This document shows, piece after piece, positions 27,272 to 35,906 of a DNA stretch of 64,000 nucleotides. Each line of letters starts with the position of its first letter. Positions within the stretch are counted from its first letter, which is position 1. The notes below the pieces were generated by a model, which saw only the letters and a list, made by a program, of their open reading frames with translations, had not been told where the DNA came from and searched no databases. The stretch covers positions 1,685,001-1,749,000 of the forward strand of contig NZ_CP113930.1 of assembly GCF_029392095.1 (NCBI RefSeq), written 5' to 3'. Made by a program: the position numbers and the translations under genes. This stretch comes from Lactobacillus sp. ESL0700 (GTDB lineage Bacteria; Bacillota; Bacilli; Lactobacillales; Lactobacillaceae).

Positions 27272-28501
27272 TTAAGCTTGTGAAGCACCAGAAACGGCAT
27301 CTGAGTCGTCTTCCTTAATTTGATTATCCTTAGTTACAGGGTAAGGCTTAATTCTTGAAGGATCAGTGTTTGACTTCAAGTTATCAGCAGTGTAGTTAAA
27401 GTGAGTTAATCTTGCATGCTTAACGTCTTCAATTGTCTTGCAACCAGTTAATTGCATATCAATAATCAATTCATCATTTAATTGCTTGATAACTGATTCA
27501 ACACCCTTAGCACCACCAAGAGCCAAAGCGTAAAGGTAAGGACGGCCAATACCAACAATATCAGCACCCAATGCCAAAGCCTTGAAGACATGAGAACCAC
27601 GACGAACACCTGAGTCAAAGATAATTGGAACACGGTGGTTAACTGCCTTAGCAATTTCTGGCAACATGTCAATAGTAGCTGGACCTGAATCAACTTCACG
27701 ACCACCATGGTTAGTAACATAAATACCATCAGCACCGGCACCCATTGCAAGGTATGCATCTTCAGCACATACTACACCCTTAACAAATACTGGTAAACCT
27801 GACATTTCCTTAATCCGGCGAACATCATCTGGACCAATCTTTTGTGCAGATGAAGCATACATTTGAGCAACAGTTTGACCTTCACCCTTACCACCTTGGT
27901 AACGAGTAAAGAAGTCTAGTGGAACTGGGTAAGCAAACTTAGTTCTCAGGTTTGCTTCACGATAACCAGATACCAAAGCATCAACAGTCAAGAAGATACC
28001 CTTGTAGCCTGCCTTTTTAACTGCATCAAAGACCATCTTGTTGAATTCCCAATCTTTACTTAAGTAAAGTTGGAAGAAGCGTGGTGCATCTGGAGCAGCT
28101 GCAGCAATATCTTCAACACTCTTATTAGCATAAGTACTCGATGAGAACAATGCACCAGCAGCTGCAGCACCCTTTTGAGTAGCAACTTCGGCGTCCTTAT
28201 GAGCGATACCATGACATGCAATTGGTGAAATCATGATTGGTGTCTTCAAATCCATGCCCATAAACTTAGTATCAGTTTGTGGATCAGTCATATTCGTCAA
28301 TGCCCGTGGGACAATTTGGAAATGGTTGAAGGCAGTGGTGTTGTTACGCCATGTCCATTCATTTTCTGAACCAGAAGCGATGTAGTAGTATGCACCTTCT
28401 GGCATAACACTCTTAGCACGTTCCTCAAGTTCATCAAGGTTAATCATACTAATTGCTTCATCACGGTCACTTTGTGGAAACCCATTATAATAAGCTGTCA
28501 T
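27272..28501 (-). CDS. lox: L-lactate oxidase with C-terminal FMN-attachment-like tail
   Basis: The 409-residue enzyme is an FMN-dependent alpha-hydroxyacid oxidase. It has YYYIASGSENEWTW near residue 39, the LTVDAL strand, the catalytic histidine and arginine in VTNHGGREVDSGPAT, and the phosphate loop FDSGVRRGSHV and GIGRPYLYA. It oxidises lactate to pyruvate; the oxidase form makes hydrogen peroxide. The family is usually about 370-390 residues; here the last ~35 are a charged linker ending DDSDAVSGASQA. That tail contains D-x-x-S-G-A-S, the motif modified by ApbE in FMN_bind proteins. Codon use is that of a highly expressed gene. AAGGAG precedes the ATG. Monocistronic. Confidence 0.93.
   Translation of the reverse strand: MTAYYNGFPQSDRDEAISMINLDELEERAKSVMPEGAYYYIASGSENEWTWRNNTTAFNHFQIVPRALTNMTDPQTDTKFMGMDLKTPIMISPIACHGIAHKDAEVATQKGAAAAGALFSSSTYANKSVEDIAAAAPDAPRFFQLYLSKDWEFNKMVFDAVKKAGYKGIFLTVDALVSGYREANLRTKFAYPVPLDFFTRYQGGKGEGQTVAQMYASSAQKIGPDDVRRIKEMSGLPVFVKGVVCAEDAYLAMGAGADGIYVTNHGGREVDSGPATIDMLPEIAKAVNHRVPIIFDSGVRRGSHVFKALALGADIVGIGRPYLYALALGGAKGVESVIKQLNDELIIDMQLTGCKTIEDVKHARLTHFNYTADNLKSNTDPSRIKPYPVTKDNQIKEDDSDAVSGASQA
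27275..27301 (-). other. Candidate flavinylation motif at the lactate oxidase C-terminus
   Basis: These codons encode DAVSGASQA, the last nine residues. The first seven are identical to the motif in the FMN_bind domain encoded at 45857-47626 (DAVSGASMTS), and fit the ApbE target pattern D-x-x-[ST]-G-A-[TS], with S407 as the would-be acceptor. Modification itself is inference. Confidence 0.5.
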
Positions 28502-28542
28502 TTTAATAACTCCTTTTCTCCTACATAAATATCTACATCTCT

Positions 28543-28564
28543 ATTATACATGGAAATGCTTACA
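28543..28564 (-). promoter_or_regulatory. lox -10 element and possible cre site
   Basis: TATAAT lies at 28543-28548 on the minus strand. Immediately upstream, TGTAAGCATTTCCA (28551-28564) matches the cre consensus TGWAANCGNTNWCA at all but two fixed positions. Its place across the promoter would suit CcpA repression. The -35 is poor. Confidence 0.35.
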
Positions 28565-28629
28565 ATAGTTAGTGAAATTTTCAAAGAATGTTAAATTAAC
28601 GCCAACAAGAGTGCTTATTTTTTCACAAG

Positions 28630-28660
28630 CAAAAAGGAAGCAACTTAACATTACTTCCTA
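28630..28660 (-). terminator. Terminator of the zinc transporter operon
   Basis: AGGAAGCAA pairs with TTACTTCCT (one G-U) around a 7-base loop, with a T run on the minus strand. Confidence 0.75.
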
Positions 28661-28674
28661 AATTGGTTATTTTC

Positions 28675-29472
28675 CTATAAATTATGCTTAACTAGATGAG
28701 TGAAGTAAGTAACAAGATAAATAAAAACTTCGATCACTGCAATAAAAAAAGTTACGGGTAAATTGGTGGCAAAGCCCAAATATAGTCCCAACCAGACACC
28801 AATTAGGGCAAAGAAGACCGACCAGGCAATCATCGAGCCAACGGTTTTACCAAGATAATTAGCCGTTGCTGGTGGTAAAGTCAATAGAATGAACACGAGT
28901 AGTGAACCCACAATCTGCGCACCAACAGAAACAGACATTGCTAGGGCAATGAGAAAAATCAAGCTAACCAGCCCTGTTTTTACCCCATGAGCTAGGGCAC
29001 CAATGTGATCAAACGAATCAAAATTCAATTGCTTTTGGATAACAAAGATGAGTAGCAATACAATCACTGATAGCCCAACTAGCTGGATAACCCCCTGCTT
29101 GTCAACGCCAATAATACTGCCGAATAAAATATTCGTTGCATAATTACTATTAGCACCAGAAATGGCTAAAAATAAAACACCGAGACCAATAAATAATGCA
29201 GAAATCGCACTAATTGATGATTCTTTCTGCTCGCTGTGCAGCGATAATTCGCCAACACTAATTGAACCTAACAAGGTAAACAGCAGCATCCCCCACAAGG
29301 GACCAATCCCCAGCCACACGGCAAAAGCCGCACCAGCAAAGCCAATTTCGGACAAGGTGTGAGCCAAAAAGCTAAAGTTGCGGGCCACGACATAGACCCC
29401 AACTGTCCCACAAGTAATTGCAATAAACGTGCTGGCCAAAAAGGCGTTGCGCATAAATGGTAATGCAAACAT
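28675..29472 (-). CDS. Metal ABC transporter permease, ZnuB/MntB family
   Basis: The 265-residue protein has seven to eight hydrophobic helices and the ABC-3 family blocks (TCGTVGVYVVARNFSFLAHTLSEIGFAGAA). It overlaps the ATPase gene at a TAATG junction. With the adjacent Fur-type regulator the metal is most likely zinc. Confidence 0.92.
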   Translation of the reverse strand: MFALPFMRNAFLASTFIAITCGTVGVYVVARNFSFLAHTLSEIGFAGAAFAVWLGIGPLWGMLLFTLLGSISVGELSLHSEQKESSISAISALFIGLGVLFLAISGANSNYATNILFGSIIGVDKQGVIQLVGLSVIVLLLIFVIQKQLNFDSFDHIGALAHGVKTGLVSLIFLIALAMSVSVGAQIVGSLLVFILLTLPPATANYLGKTVGSMIAWSVFFALIGVWLGLYLGFATNLPVTFFIAVIEVFIYLVTYFTHLVKHNL

Positions 29473-30125
29473 TATTCGTACGCCTCCTCAAACTGGGACA
29501 TCTTGCCCTGCTCAATCGAACCGTTATTTAAATACAGATAATCCTTCATATACTTGCGCGCTAGCGGCACATCATGAGTCACAAACAAAACTGTAATTCG
29601 ATGCTTCTCATTCAAATGCTTAATTAGGCCCATTAGTTCATCTTTGGCTGCTGGGTCAAGACTGGCTGTTGCTTCATCTAGAATAATCACATTGGGATTA
29701 TCAAGTAAGGTCTGTGCCAAATATGCCCGCTGCTTTTGACCACCAGAGGCTTCACCCATTCGCGTATTTTTAATAGCGTACAAGTTAGTTTCTTCAAGCT
29801 GAGTTTTAATCGCCTGCTTAACTTTTTTCGTTTTAATCACCGGCGCGTTCAAGGCAATGAAGGCCTCGATTGACAGTGGATACTCTGCATCAATATTGCG
29901 AAATTGCGGCACGTAACCTAAGCGGACACCTTGAGTAAACGCAAATGACCCACTTGTTGGCGTTAGCATCTTCATTAAGACGTTAATTAGTGTCGTTTTA
30001 CCAGCACCATTTGGTCCTAAAAGTGCCGTCATCGATCCTTCTTTCAATTTGAAATTCAGGTCAGTAAAAACCGCCTGCTTATCAAATTTCATACTAAGAT
30101 TATTTACTTCTAAAATATCGGTCAC
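29472..30125 (-). CDS. Metal ABC transporter ATPase, ZnuC family
   Basis: This is a short 217-residue ATPase: Walker A GPNGAGKTT, signature ASGGQKQRAYLAQ, Walker B VIILDEATASLD, H-loop VLFVTHD. It sits between the SLAP amidase and the permease in the same operon. Confidence 0.93.
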   Translation of the reverse strand: MTDILEVNNLSMKFDKQAVFTDLNFKLKEGSMTALLGPNGAGKTTLINVLMKMLTPTSGSFAFTQGVRLGYVPQFRNIDAEYPLSIEAFIALNAPVIKTKKVKQAIKTQLEETNLYAIKNTRMGEASGGQKQRAYLAQTLLDNPNVIILDEATASLDPAAKDELMGLIKHLNEKHRITVLFVTHDVPLARKYMKDYLYLNNGSIEQGKMSQFEEAYE

Positions 30126-30148
30126 ACTTGCACTTCTTCCTGTTTTAT

Positions 30149-31297
30149 TTAAAAGTTGCCAACTTTGACAAATTCGTTAACGTCAATTTGGTAGTACTTA
30201 TGACCAGCAATCTTTACTCTGCCGCCGTAAGTTCTAATATACGTGCGCCGGTAAAGCTTGCCTCTGCCAATTCGGTAGCCGTTAGCATTGTATAGATAGG
30301 CATTATGCTTAACTTTACGCAATTTACCGTCAACGTTGCTAGCAACGACAAATTGATTTAAGCCGATTTGCAAATACTTTCTACCAGCAATCGTCTTATA
30401 GCCATACAAAGTTAATTTAGTACCGGCCGTTTTAGTTGCTGCTGAAGTAGCGTTGCCATTTTCATCATAAACCAAGGCATCATGCATCAAAGTTTTAGTG
30501 CCAGTAGGCTTTGGTAAGGTTGCAGCCGGCTTATTGGTTGCTGGTTTATCGCTTGGCTTGTTAATTGGTGTATTGGTTGGCTGATTAGTAGTTGCGTTAT
30601 TATCAGGCGTAGTACTACTTTGATTATCGTAGTAATACTTCACAAGGTTATAAAAGTCATCCATTGTATAACCCCATTTAGCAAAATAGCCGTCGGGATC
30701 AGTATGGTCAGTGCCGCCTAGATATTGGCTGACTGCATGGTGCGACCAGATCGTTCCCTGACCATCATGCACGGCATTATCTGGCTGCAAGCCATAACGG
30801 TGTAATAATGCTGCTGCATAAATTGCATCATTATTAACGCCCTTAGCAAAGTCTGCGGCGTTATTTTCCTCACATAATTCTACTTGAATAAACCGATCGT
30901 TGGCTTGTGGTCCGGCACCCCAAGTACCACTGTCAGGTGACATCATTTGGATAACACCGGTCTTATCAACAAAGGCATGCACATAAGCGTAGATATTCTT
31001 CCATTCGCGGTTAAAGTAAATTGCTTCATTATGAGCCGTTGCGTTTGGCGTTGCCGTCTCGTGAATAACGATTCCTTCTGGCTTACCATTGCGGTACGGA
31101 ATTGCATTTTCAGCAAAAGAATTATACTTAATTCCTTCTTGGGCTAGCATATTATCCGCATAAGTAACGCCGCCATAGCTGTCTTGCTTAGCCAAGTCGT
31201 TAATTGAACTGGCATGAACTTGTACTGCAAGCGGTGCTGCTTGAATTGGTACGGCAATCGTTGTGGCTAATGCCAATGCTGTAATTAATTTTTTCAT
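30149..31297 (-). CDS. N-acetylmuramoyl-L-alanine amidase with SLAP domains
   Basis: The 382-residue secreted protein has a signal peptide (cleavage likely after QVHA, about residue 29), an Amidase_2 domain (residues ~65-225; zinc ligands in IVIHETATPN and TDHTDPDGYF), a Thr/Pro/Asn-rich linker (~230-270) and two C-terminal SLAP repeats (~275-380) that bind wall polymers in lactobacilli. It cuts the amide between muramic acid and the stem peptide. The gene sits between the zinc-binding lipoprotein and ATPase genes, so its expression should follow zinc supply. AGAGGAG precedes the ATG. Confidence 0.92.
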   Translation of the reverse strand: MKKLITALALATTIAVPIQAAPLAVQVHASSINDLAKQDSYGGVTYADNMLAQEGIKYNSFAENAIPYRNGKPEGIVIHETATPNATAHNEAIYFNREWKNIYAYVHAFVDKTGVIQMMSPDSGTWGAGPQANDRFIQVELCEENNAADFAKGVNNDAIYAAALLHRYGLQPDNAVHDGQGTIWSHHAVSQYLGGTDHTDPDGYFAKWGYTMDDFYNLVKYYYDNQSSTTPDNNATTNQPTNTPINKPSDKPATNKPAATLPKPTGTKTLMHDALVYDENGNATSAATKTAGTKLTLYGYKTIAGRKYLQIGLNQFVVASNVDGKLRKVKHNAYLYNANGYRIGRGKLYRRTYIRTYGGRVKIAGHKYYQIDVNEFVKVGNF

Positions 31298-31315
31298 TTT
31301 TAATTTCTCCTCTAA

Positions 31316-32197
31316 TTATTTGTGAGCTATTCGGGCTAACTTTTGATAATTTGCCGTCATCCAAGTTAAGTACGTCATGTTATCAGGTAACGTTTCGCGG
31401 ATTTTCAAAATCGGAATCTTTTGTTCCTGAGCTAGCTTAACAAAATTATTAACGGTTGAACTTGAAGTTTGTTCATTATCAACAAAGAATGCAATCTGAT
31501 GCTCTTTAATCCCCGTTGTCATTTTTTGAACTGTTGCTGGACTAGGATCAGTATTGTTCTGGATTGCTTGTTCAAAGTCTTGGTTGGCAACCTTTAAATG
31601 AGCTGCTGTCAAGGCATAATCAAAAACGGGTTCGCTAACATACACCGGCTTGCTGTTTTGGCCATTAATCTTAGCAGCTATTTTCTTAATTTTAGCTACT
31701 TTAGTTAAATATTGCTGGCCCCGATTGCGATAATACGCCGCATGCTTGGGGTCCTTCTTACTTAACCTTCTAACCAGGTAATTAACGTATTTGACTGGCA
31801 TCGTTAGGTTATACCAAATATGCGGGTTGGCGCCTTTTTTCAAGCCCATCAGATCTTCGCCGACCCAAACCGGCTTCTTTTCGACTGCGGAAGCCAGCTT
31901 ATCCATCCAACTATCGTACCCCAAACCGTTAGCCACAACAATATCGGCGGTTGATAATTCCTTGGCATCATTAGTCGTGGGCTCAAAGTCGTGCGGGTCC
32001 ATCGCCGCCTTTTTGATGAGTGCATCAGCTTTACCATATTTACCCACAACATTTTGAGCAATATCTGCATAAATATTTGTCGTCGTGACAATTGTTATCT
32101 TTGAACTCTTATGCGGCTTTTGCACACAGCCACTAAGCGTCAATATTAGGACGCCTAATAACCCTACCACGGTAACCCATTTTTGTAATTTCTTCAT
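31316..32197 (-). CDS. Metal-binding lipoprotein of ABC transporter, ZnuA/AdcA family
   Basis: The 293-residue protein has a lipobox LSGC (C24) and a cluster A-I metal-binding fold. Likely ligands are the histidines in DPHDFEPT and ANPHIWYN and an acidic residue near the end. The His-rich loop often seen in zinc proteins is absent. The start at 32197 has AAAGAG six bases upstream; longer frames begin without a site. First gene of the operon that continues through the amidase, ATPase and permease. Confidence 0.9.
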   Translation of the reverse strand: MKKLQKWVTVVGLLGVLILTLSGCVQKPHKSSKITIVTTTNIYADIAQNVVGKYGKADALIKKAAMDPHDFEPTTNDAKELSTADIVVANGLGYDSWMDKLASAVEKKPVWVGEDLMGLKKGANPHIWYNLTMPVKYVNYLVRRLSKKDPKHAAYYRNRGQQYLTKVAKIKKIAAKINGQNSKPVYVSEPVFDYALTAAHLKVANQDFEQAIQNNTDPSPATVQKMTTGIKEHQIAFFVDNEQTSSSTVNNFVKLAQEQKIPILKIRETLPDNMTYLTWMTANYQKLARIAHK

Positions 32198-32260
32198 ATC
32201 CATCTCTTTTCTGATGATTAATCTTGTTATTAGCAAATTTTTATTCAATCTATATAAGTA

Positions 32261-32276
32261 TTAATCATAATTAATA
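32261..32276. promoter_or_regulatory. Candidate Zur operator, copy 1
   Basis: TTAATCATAATTAATA differs at one base from the element at 32351. It lies in the promoter region of the zinc operon. The half-site resembles TCGTAAT of Gram-positive Zur boxes. Confidence 0.4.
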
Positions 32277-32350
32277 AACATTATACACTAAAATCTAGAG
32301 TACTATTGCTCCGACATTTAATCAAAAATTAGGAATAATGCCCGCTACTC

Positions 32351-32366
32351 TTAATCGTAATTAATA
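32351..32366. promoter_or_regulatory. Candidate Zur operator, copy 2
   Basis: TTAATCGTAATTAATA, 90 bases from copy 1, between the zinc operon and the divergent fur-family gene. A third half-site AAATCGTAAC lies at 32461. The remainder of 32280-32560 shows no ORF. Confidence 0.4.
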
Positions 32367-32564
32367 CTATTTAAGTTAACCGCTATCCCAATTTTTTGTC
32401 AACAGCCATAAATTTTAATTATTGCTAAAACAAGTGATTACTTTTAAATTATTAATTCTTAAATCGTAACAACACCTATTTATTATCAAGTAGATTAGTT
32501 TTTTATAAATAAAGATGGTAAACTAGTAATGCTAAATTTTGCGCATAAAACAGGGGTATGATAG

Positions 32565-32993
32565 ATGGATAAATTAACAATTGCGTTAAATATTTTAAAA
32601 ACTAACCATTATAAGCTAACTAAACAGCGCCAAGAACTGCTTAGTTATCTCTATCAGTACTCCGACTACTATCTTTCCTTAACCCAACTTGATAAGCACT
32701 TGCGACAGCACTTCTCGAAAATGAGTCATGACACCATTTACCGCAACGTTAAGGAAATGCAAGAAATTGGAATTGTTGAAACCAAAATGTTTCCTAATGG
32801 TTTACGAGTGAAATTCCAGTGCGATTTTATCGCTGCTAATCACAGTCACTTCATCTGCCAAGAATGTGGCCGCACAATTGAGTTGCCACTCCCCGACTTT
32901 AACAAGGTTAATGTCCAGCTTGTTGGCTTTCAGATTAATGATTACCAGGTGGAAATTCATGGTTTGTGTGACCATTGCCATAAACAACCATAA
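32565..32993 (+). CDS. Fur-family regulator, probably zinc-responsive (Zur)
   Basis: The 142-residue protein has the Fur winged-helix (KLTKQRQELLSYLYQ, then SHDTIYRNVKEMQEIGIV), the sensing motif around HSHFIC, and two structural zinc pairs CQEC and CDHC. It is divergent from a ZnuABC-type operon, so Zur fits better than PerR or Fur. AGGGG precedes the ATG. Confidence 0.88.
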   Translation: MDKLTIALNILKTNHYKLTKQRQELLSYLYQYSDYYLSLTQLDKHLRQHFSKMSHDTIYRNVKEMQEIGIVETKMFPNGLRVKFQCDFIAANHSHFICQECGRTIELPLPDFNKVNVQLVGFQINDYQVEIHGLCDHCHKQP

Positions 32994-33026
32994 AAATAGA
33001 GCAGTAAGAATACTGCTCTATTTTTT
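32994..33026. terminator. Bidirectional terminator between zur and fruA
   Basis: 13-bp perfect stem AAATAGAGCAGTA / TACTGCTCTATTT with loop AGAA. Confidence 0.9.
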
Positions 33027-33037
33027 ACTCTTAAATT

Positions 33038-34975
33038 TTACTTATCCACCGGTTTTTTCCACAAGCCTAAGATTACTCCGGCTACAATTGAACCGATAAT
33101 TGTTGCAACAAAGTACAAAACAATGTGGTTGGCTAACGGCGATACCCACAGACCACCGTGAGGTGCAGGAACACCAATCCGCCAAAGGCCAACTAAGGCA
33201 CCACCAACGGCTGAACCAATGATACATGACGGAATAACGTGACCAGCATCGGCTGCGGCAAACGGAATTGCGCCTTCAGTAATGAAGGAAAAGCCTAAAA
33301 TCCAGTTGGTCACACCAGCACGGCGCTCATCTTCCGTGTACTTATTCTTAAAGAATGCAGTCCCAATGGCAGTTGCAAACGGTGGCACCATCCCGCCGAC
33401 CATTACAGCAGCCATCATTACAGCGGCAACGGTTGAATGAGGGTCATTGGCAAAGGCGCCGGAAGCAAAGACATAAGCTGCCTTGTTGAAAGGTCCACCC
33501 ATATCAATGGACATCATCGCAGCCAAGATTGTGGTTAAGACAACTAGGTTACCCGTTCCCATTTGGTTTAAGAAGTTAGTAATCGCAAAGTTAATCGTAC
33601 TGAAAATTGGGTTAACAATGTAATACATAATTAAGGCAATGAATAGCAGACTTAAAATCGGGTAAATCAGCATCGGCTTCATCCCCTCAAGCGATTTTGG
33701 CATCTTGGCACATAATTTCTTCAGACCAACTACCAGATAACCTGCAATAAATCCTGAAGCTAAGCCGCCCAAGAATCCGGCCGGTGACTTGGCGTTCGTG
33801 ACTACGTTAGCAACATAAGCACCACCGTAAGAGCCACTATAAACAGTCGCCATAAACCCACCAACAAAACCAGGCATCAGTGCCGGCAAGTCGCCGATGG
33901 ACTCGGCAATATAACCTGACAATATCGGCACCATAAAGGCAAAGGCCATATTCCCGGCATTATTAAGGAAAATGAAGGCTGGTGATTTCGGTCCGCCGGC
34001 ATAGTTTTCCACAATAAAGGAAATCGCCATCAAAATCCCGCCGCCGATAACAAACGGCAACATGTGCGAAACACCATTCATCAGGTTTTTATAAATTGAA
34101 CCCCAGACGCCTTGCTTTGAACTGTCGCCGGCGTCAGCAATTTTACTATCTGAATGATAAACACTTGCCTTGCCATCCAGAACGGTTGCAACTAACTCAT
34201 CGGGTTTATTAATTCCGTCAACTACCGGCCGACTAATCAATGGCTTGCCATCAAAGCGCGGCATATCGACCTTTTTATCGGAAGCAATCACGACACCTTG
34301 GGCACGGCTAATTTCTTCAGGAGTCAGTCTATCCTTAACCCCTTCTGAACCGTTAGTTTCAATTCTGACATCAACGCCGCGCTTTTTACCGGCTTTAATC
34401 AGCGCTTCTTGGGCCATGTAAGTGTGCGCAATTCCATTAATGCAGGCTGTTACCCCAACAATCAGCGGCTTCTCGCCAGTATTTGTCGATTGAGTTTCAG
34501 CCTGCTTTTCGGCATCGCTCTTAGCCTCAGCTTGTTCAAACAGAGCAATTACTTCCTTAGGCGACTGGGCTAACTTAAGCGCACTGACCAAATCCGGATT
34601 AATCAATAGTCCAGACAATTTTGCCAAAGCTTCAAGGTGCGTATTATCAGCGCCAGCCGGTGCAGTAATCATGAAGAAGAGATAAACTGGTTTACCATCA
34701 AGTGAATTGAAGTCAATCCCCTTTTCACTTTTAGCAAACAAAACCCGCGCTTTGTTAATTGACTTGTTACGGGCGTGCGGCATTGCAATGCCGTCACCAA
34801 TTCCCGTTGTCGATTCGTCTTCGCGTGCCCAAATTGACTTAATGAATTCATCTTCATTATTGACAATTCCCGTTTGCACTTCGAGATCGGCCATCTCCTT
34901 AATCGCATCTTCTTTATTCGTCGCCTTTAGCGACATAATCATGGATTCAGGAGCTAAAATATCTTTAATTTTCAT
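33038..34975 (-). CDS. fruA: PTS fructose-specific EIIABC
   Basis: The 645-residue protein has EIIA (residues 1-150, phospho-histidine H67 in AMPHARN), EIIB (~170-265, phospho-cysteine C178) and EIIC (~290-640, about nine helices). It imports fructose as fructose 1-phosphate. The EIIB active loop reads TACINGIAHTYMA where most have TACPTGIAHTFMA. It follows fruK by 16 bases in the fruR-fruK-fruA operon. Confidence 0.95.
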   Translation of the reverse strand: MKIKDILAPESMIMSLKATNKEDAIKEMADLEVQTGIVNNEDEFIKSIWAREDESTTGIGDGIAMPHARNKSINKARVLFAKSEKGIDFNSLDGKPVYLFFMITAPAGADNTHLEALAKLSGLLINPDLVSALKLAQSPKEVIALFEQAEAKSDAEKQAETQSTNTGEKPLIVGVTACINGIAHTYMAQEALIKAGKKRGVDVRIETNGSEGVKDRLTPEEISRAQGVVIASDKKVDMPRFDGKPLISRPVVDGINKPDELVATVLDGKASVYHSDSKIADAGDSSKQGVWGSIYKNLMNGVSHMLPFVIGGGILMAISFIVENYAGGPKSPAFIFLNNAGNMAFAFMVPILSGYIAESIGDLPALMPGFVGGFMATVYSGSYGGAYVANVVTNAKSPAGFLGGLASGFIAGYLVVGLKKLCAKMPKSLEGMKPMLIYPILSLLFIALIMYYIVNPIFSTINFAITNFLNQMGTGNLVVLTTILAAMMSIDMGGPFNKAAYVFASGAFANDPHSTVAAVMMAAVMVGGMVPPFATAIGTAFFKNKYTEDERRAGVTNWILGFSFITEGAIPFAAADAGHVIPSCIIGSAVGGALVGLWRIGVPAPHGGLWVSPLANHIVLYFVATIIGSIVAGVILGLWKKPVDK

Positions 34976-34991
34976 AGCTAACTCTCCTTTT

Positions 34992-35906
34992 TTATGAAAT
35001 CTGCTCTACTTCAATTTGTGGCAAGACCGCATCAATCTGACTTTTAACCGCAATATCCTTAGTAAAGGCAGTCGCGGCACCACAAGCCATCCCCATTCGG
35101 AAACTTTCCTTTGGATTGCCACTCTTAACATAAGTGCCAACAAAGCCGGCAATCATCGAGTCACCAGCACCAACGGAATTAACAGCGGTGCCGACAGCGG
35201 CTGGGGCATGATACACATGCTCTGGTGTTATCAGGTAGCCACCCTTGGCCGCCATCGACACCATGACATTTTGCGCGCCCTTGTCTAGCAACTGATGTGC
35301 ACAAGTAAGCATCTCTTGCTCACTATTAAAAGTCGTGTTGAACAAATCCGCTAATTCGTGATGATTCGGCTTAATCACTAACGGTTTGTAGCTTAATGTA
35401 TCGAGCAAAGCACGACCCGTAGTATCTACCACAAATTCGGCACCGGCTTCCTTAATTAACGGCAACAATTTTTGATAAAAATCTTCCGGTAAATTCGCCG
35501 CTAGCGAACCGCTTAAAACCACAAGATCGCCTGCTTGTAAGTCACTAAGCCTGTCTTCAAAGGCAGCAACTTCTGCTGGGGCAATCGTCGGGCCCGCCGC
35601 ATTAATTTCCGTTTCCTGTCCGGCATGCACTTTGACATTCACCCGTGTGGCTTCCTTAATTGTCACAAAATCATTGACAATTCGGCGCTGATTTAGTTGG
35701 TGCACCAATTCCTTACCGGTAAAACCACCAGCAAAGCCCCAAGCCGTGTTTTCAATTCCTAACTGATTAAGAATTTGGGAGACGTTAATTCCCTTCCCAC
35801 CTGCCAAAAAGACCGCACTTGGTGTTCGATTGACAGCACCGGGAGTGACTTCTTTCAGTTGCATGACATAATCCAAAGCCGGATTAACTGTAACTGTATA
35901 AATCAT
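34992..35906 (-). CDS. fruK: 1-phosphofructokinase
   Basis: The 304-residue PfkB-family kinase has the N-terminal TVNPALDYV, GGKGINVSQIL and the C-terminal GAGDSMIAGF with the catalytic aspartate. It converts fructose 1-phosphate to fructose 1,6-bisphosphate. Its start overlaps the fruR stop by 4 bases. Confidence 0.95.
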   Translation of the reverse strand: MIYTVTVNPALDYVMQLKEVTPGAVNRTPSAVFLAGGKGINVSQILNQLGIENTAWGFAGGFTGKELVHQLNQRRIVNDFVTIKEATRVNVKVHAGQETEINAAGPTIAPAEVAAFEDRLSDLQAGDLVVLSGSLAANLPEDFYQKLLPLIKEAGAEFVVDTTGRALLDTLSYKPLVIKPNHHELADLFNTTFNSEQEMLTCAHQLLDKGAQNVMVSMAAKGGYLITPEHVYHAPAAVGTAVNSVGAGDSMIAGFVGTYVKSGNPKESFRMGMACGAATAFTKDIAVKSQIDAVLPQIEVEQIS

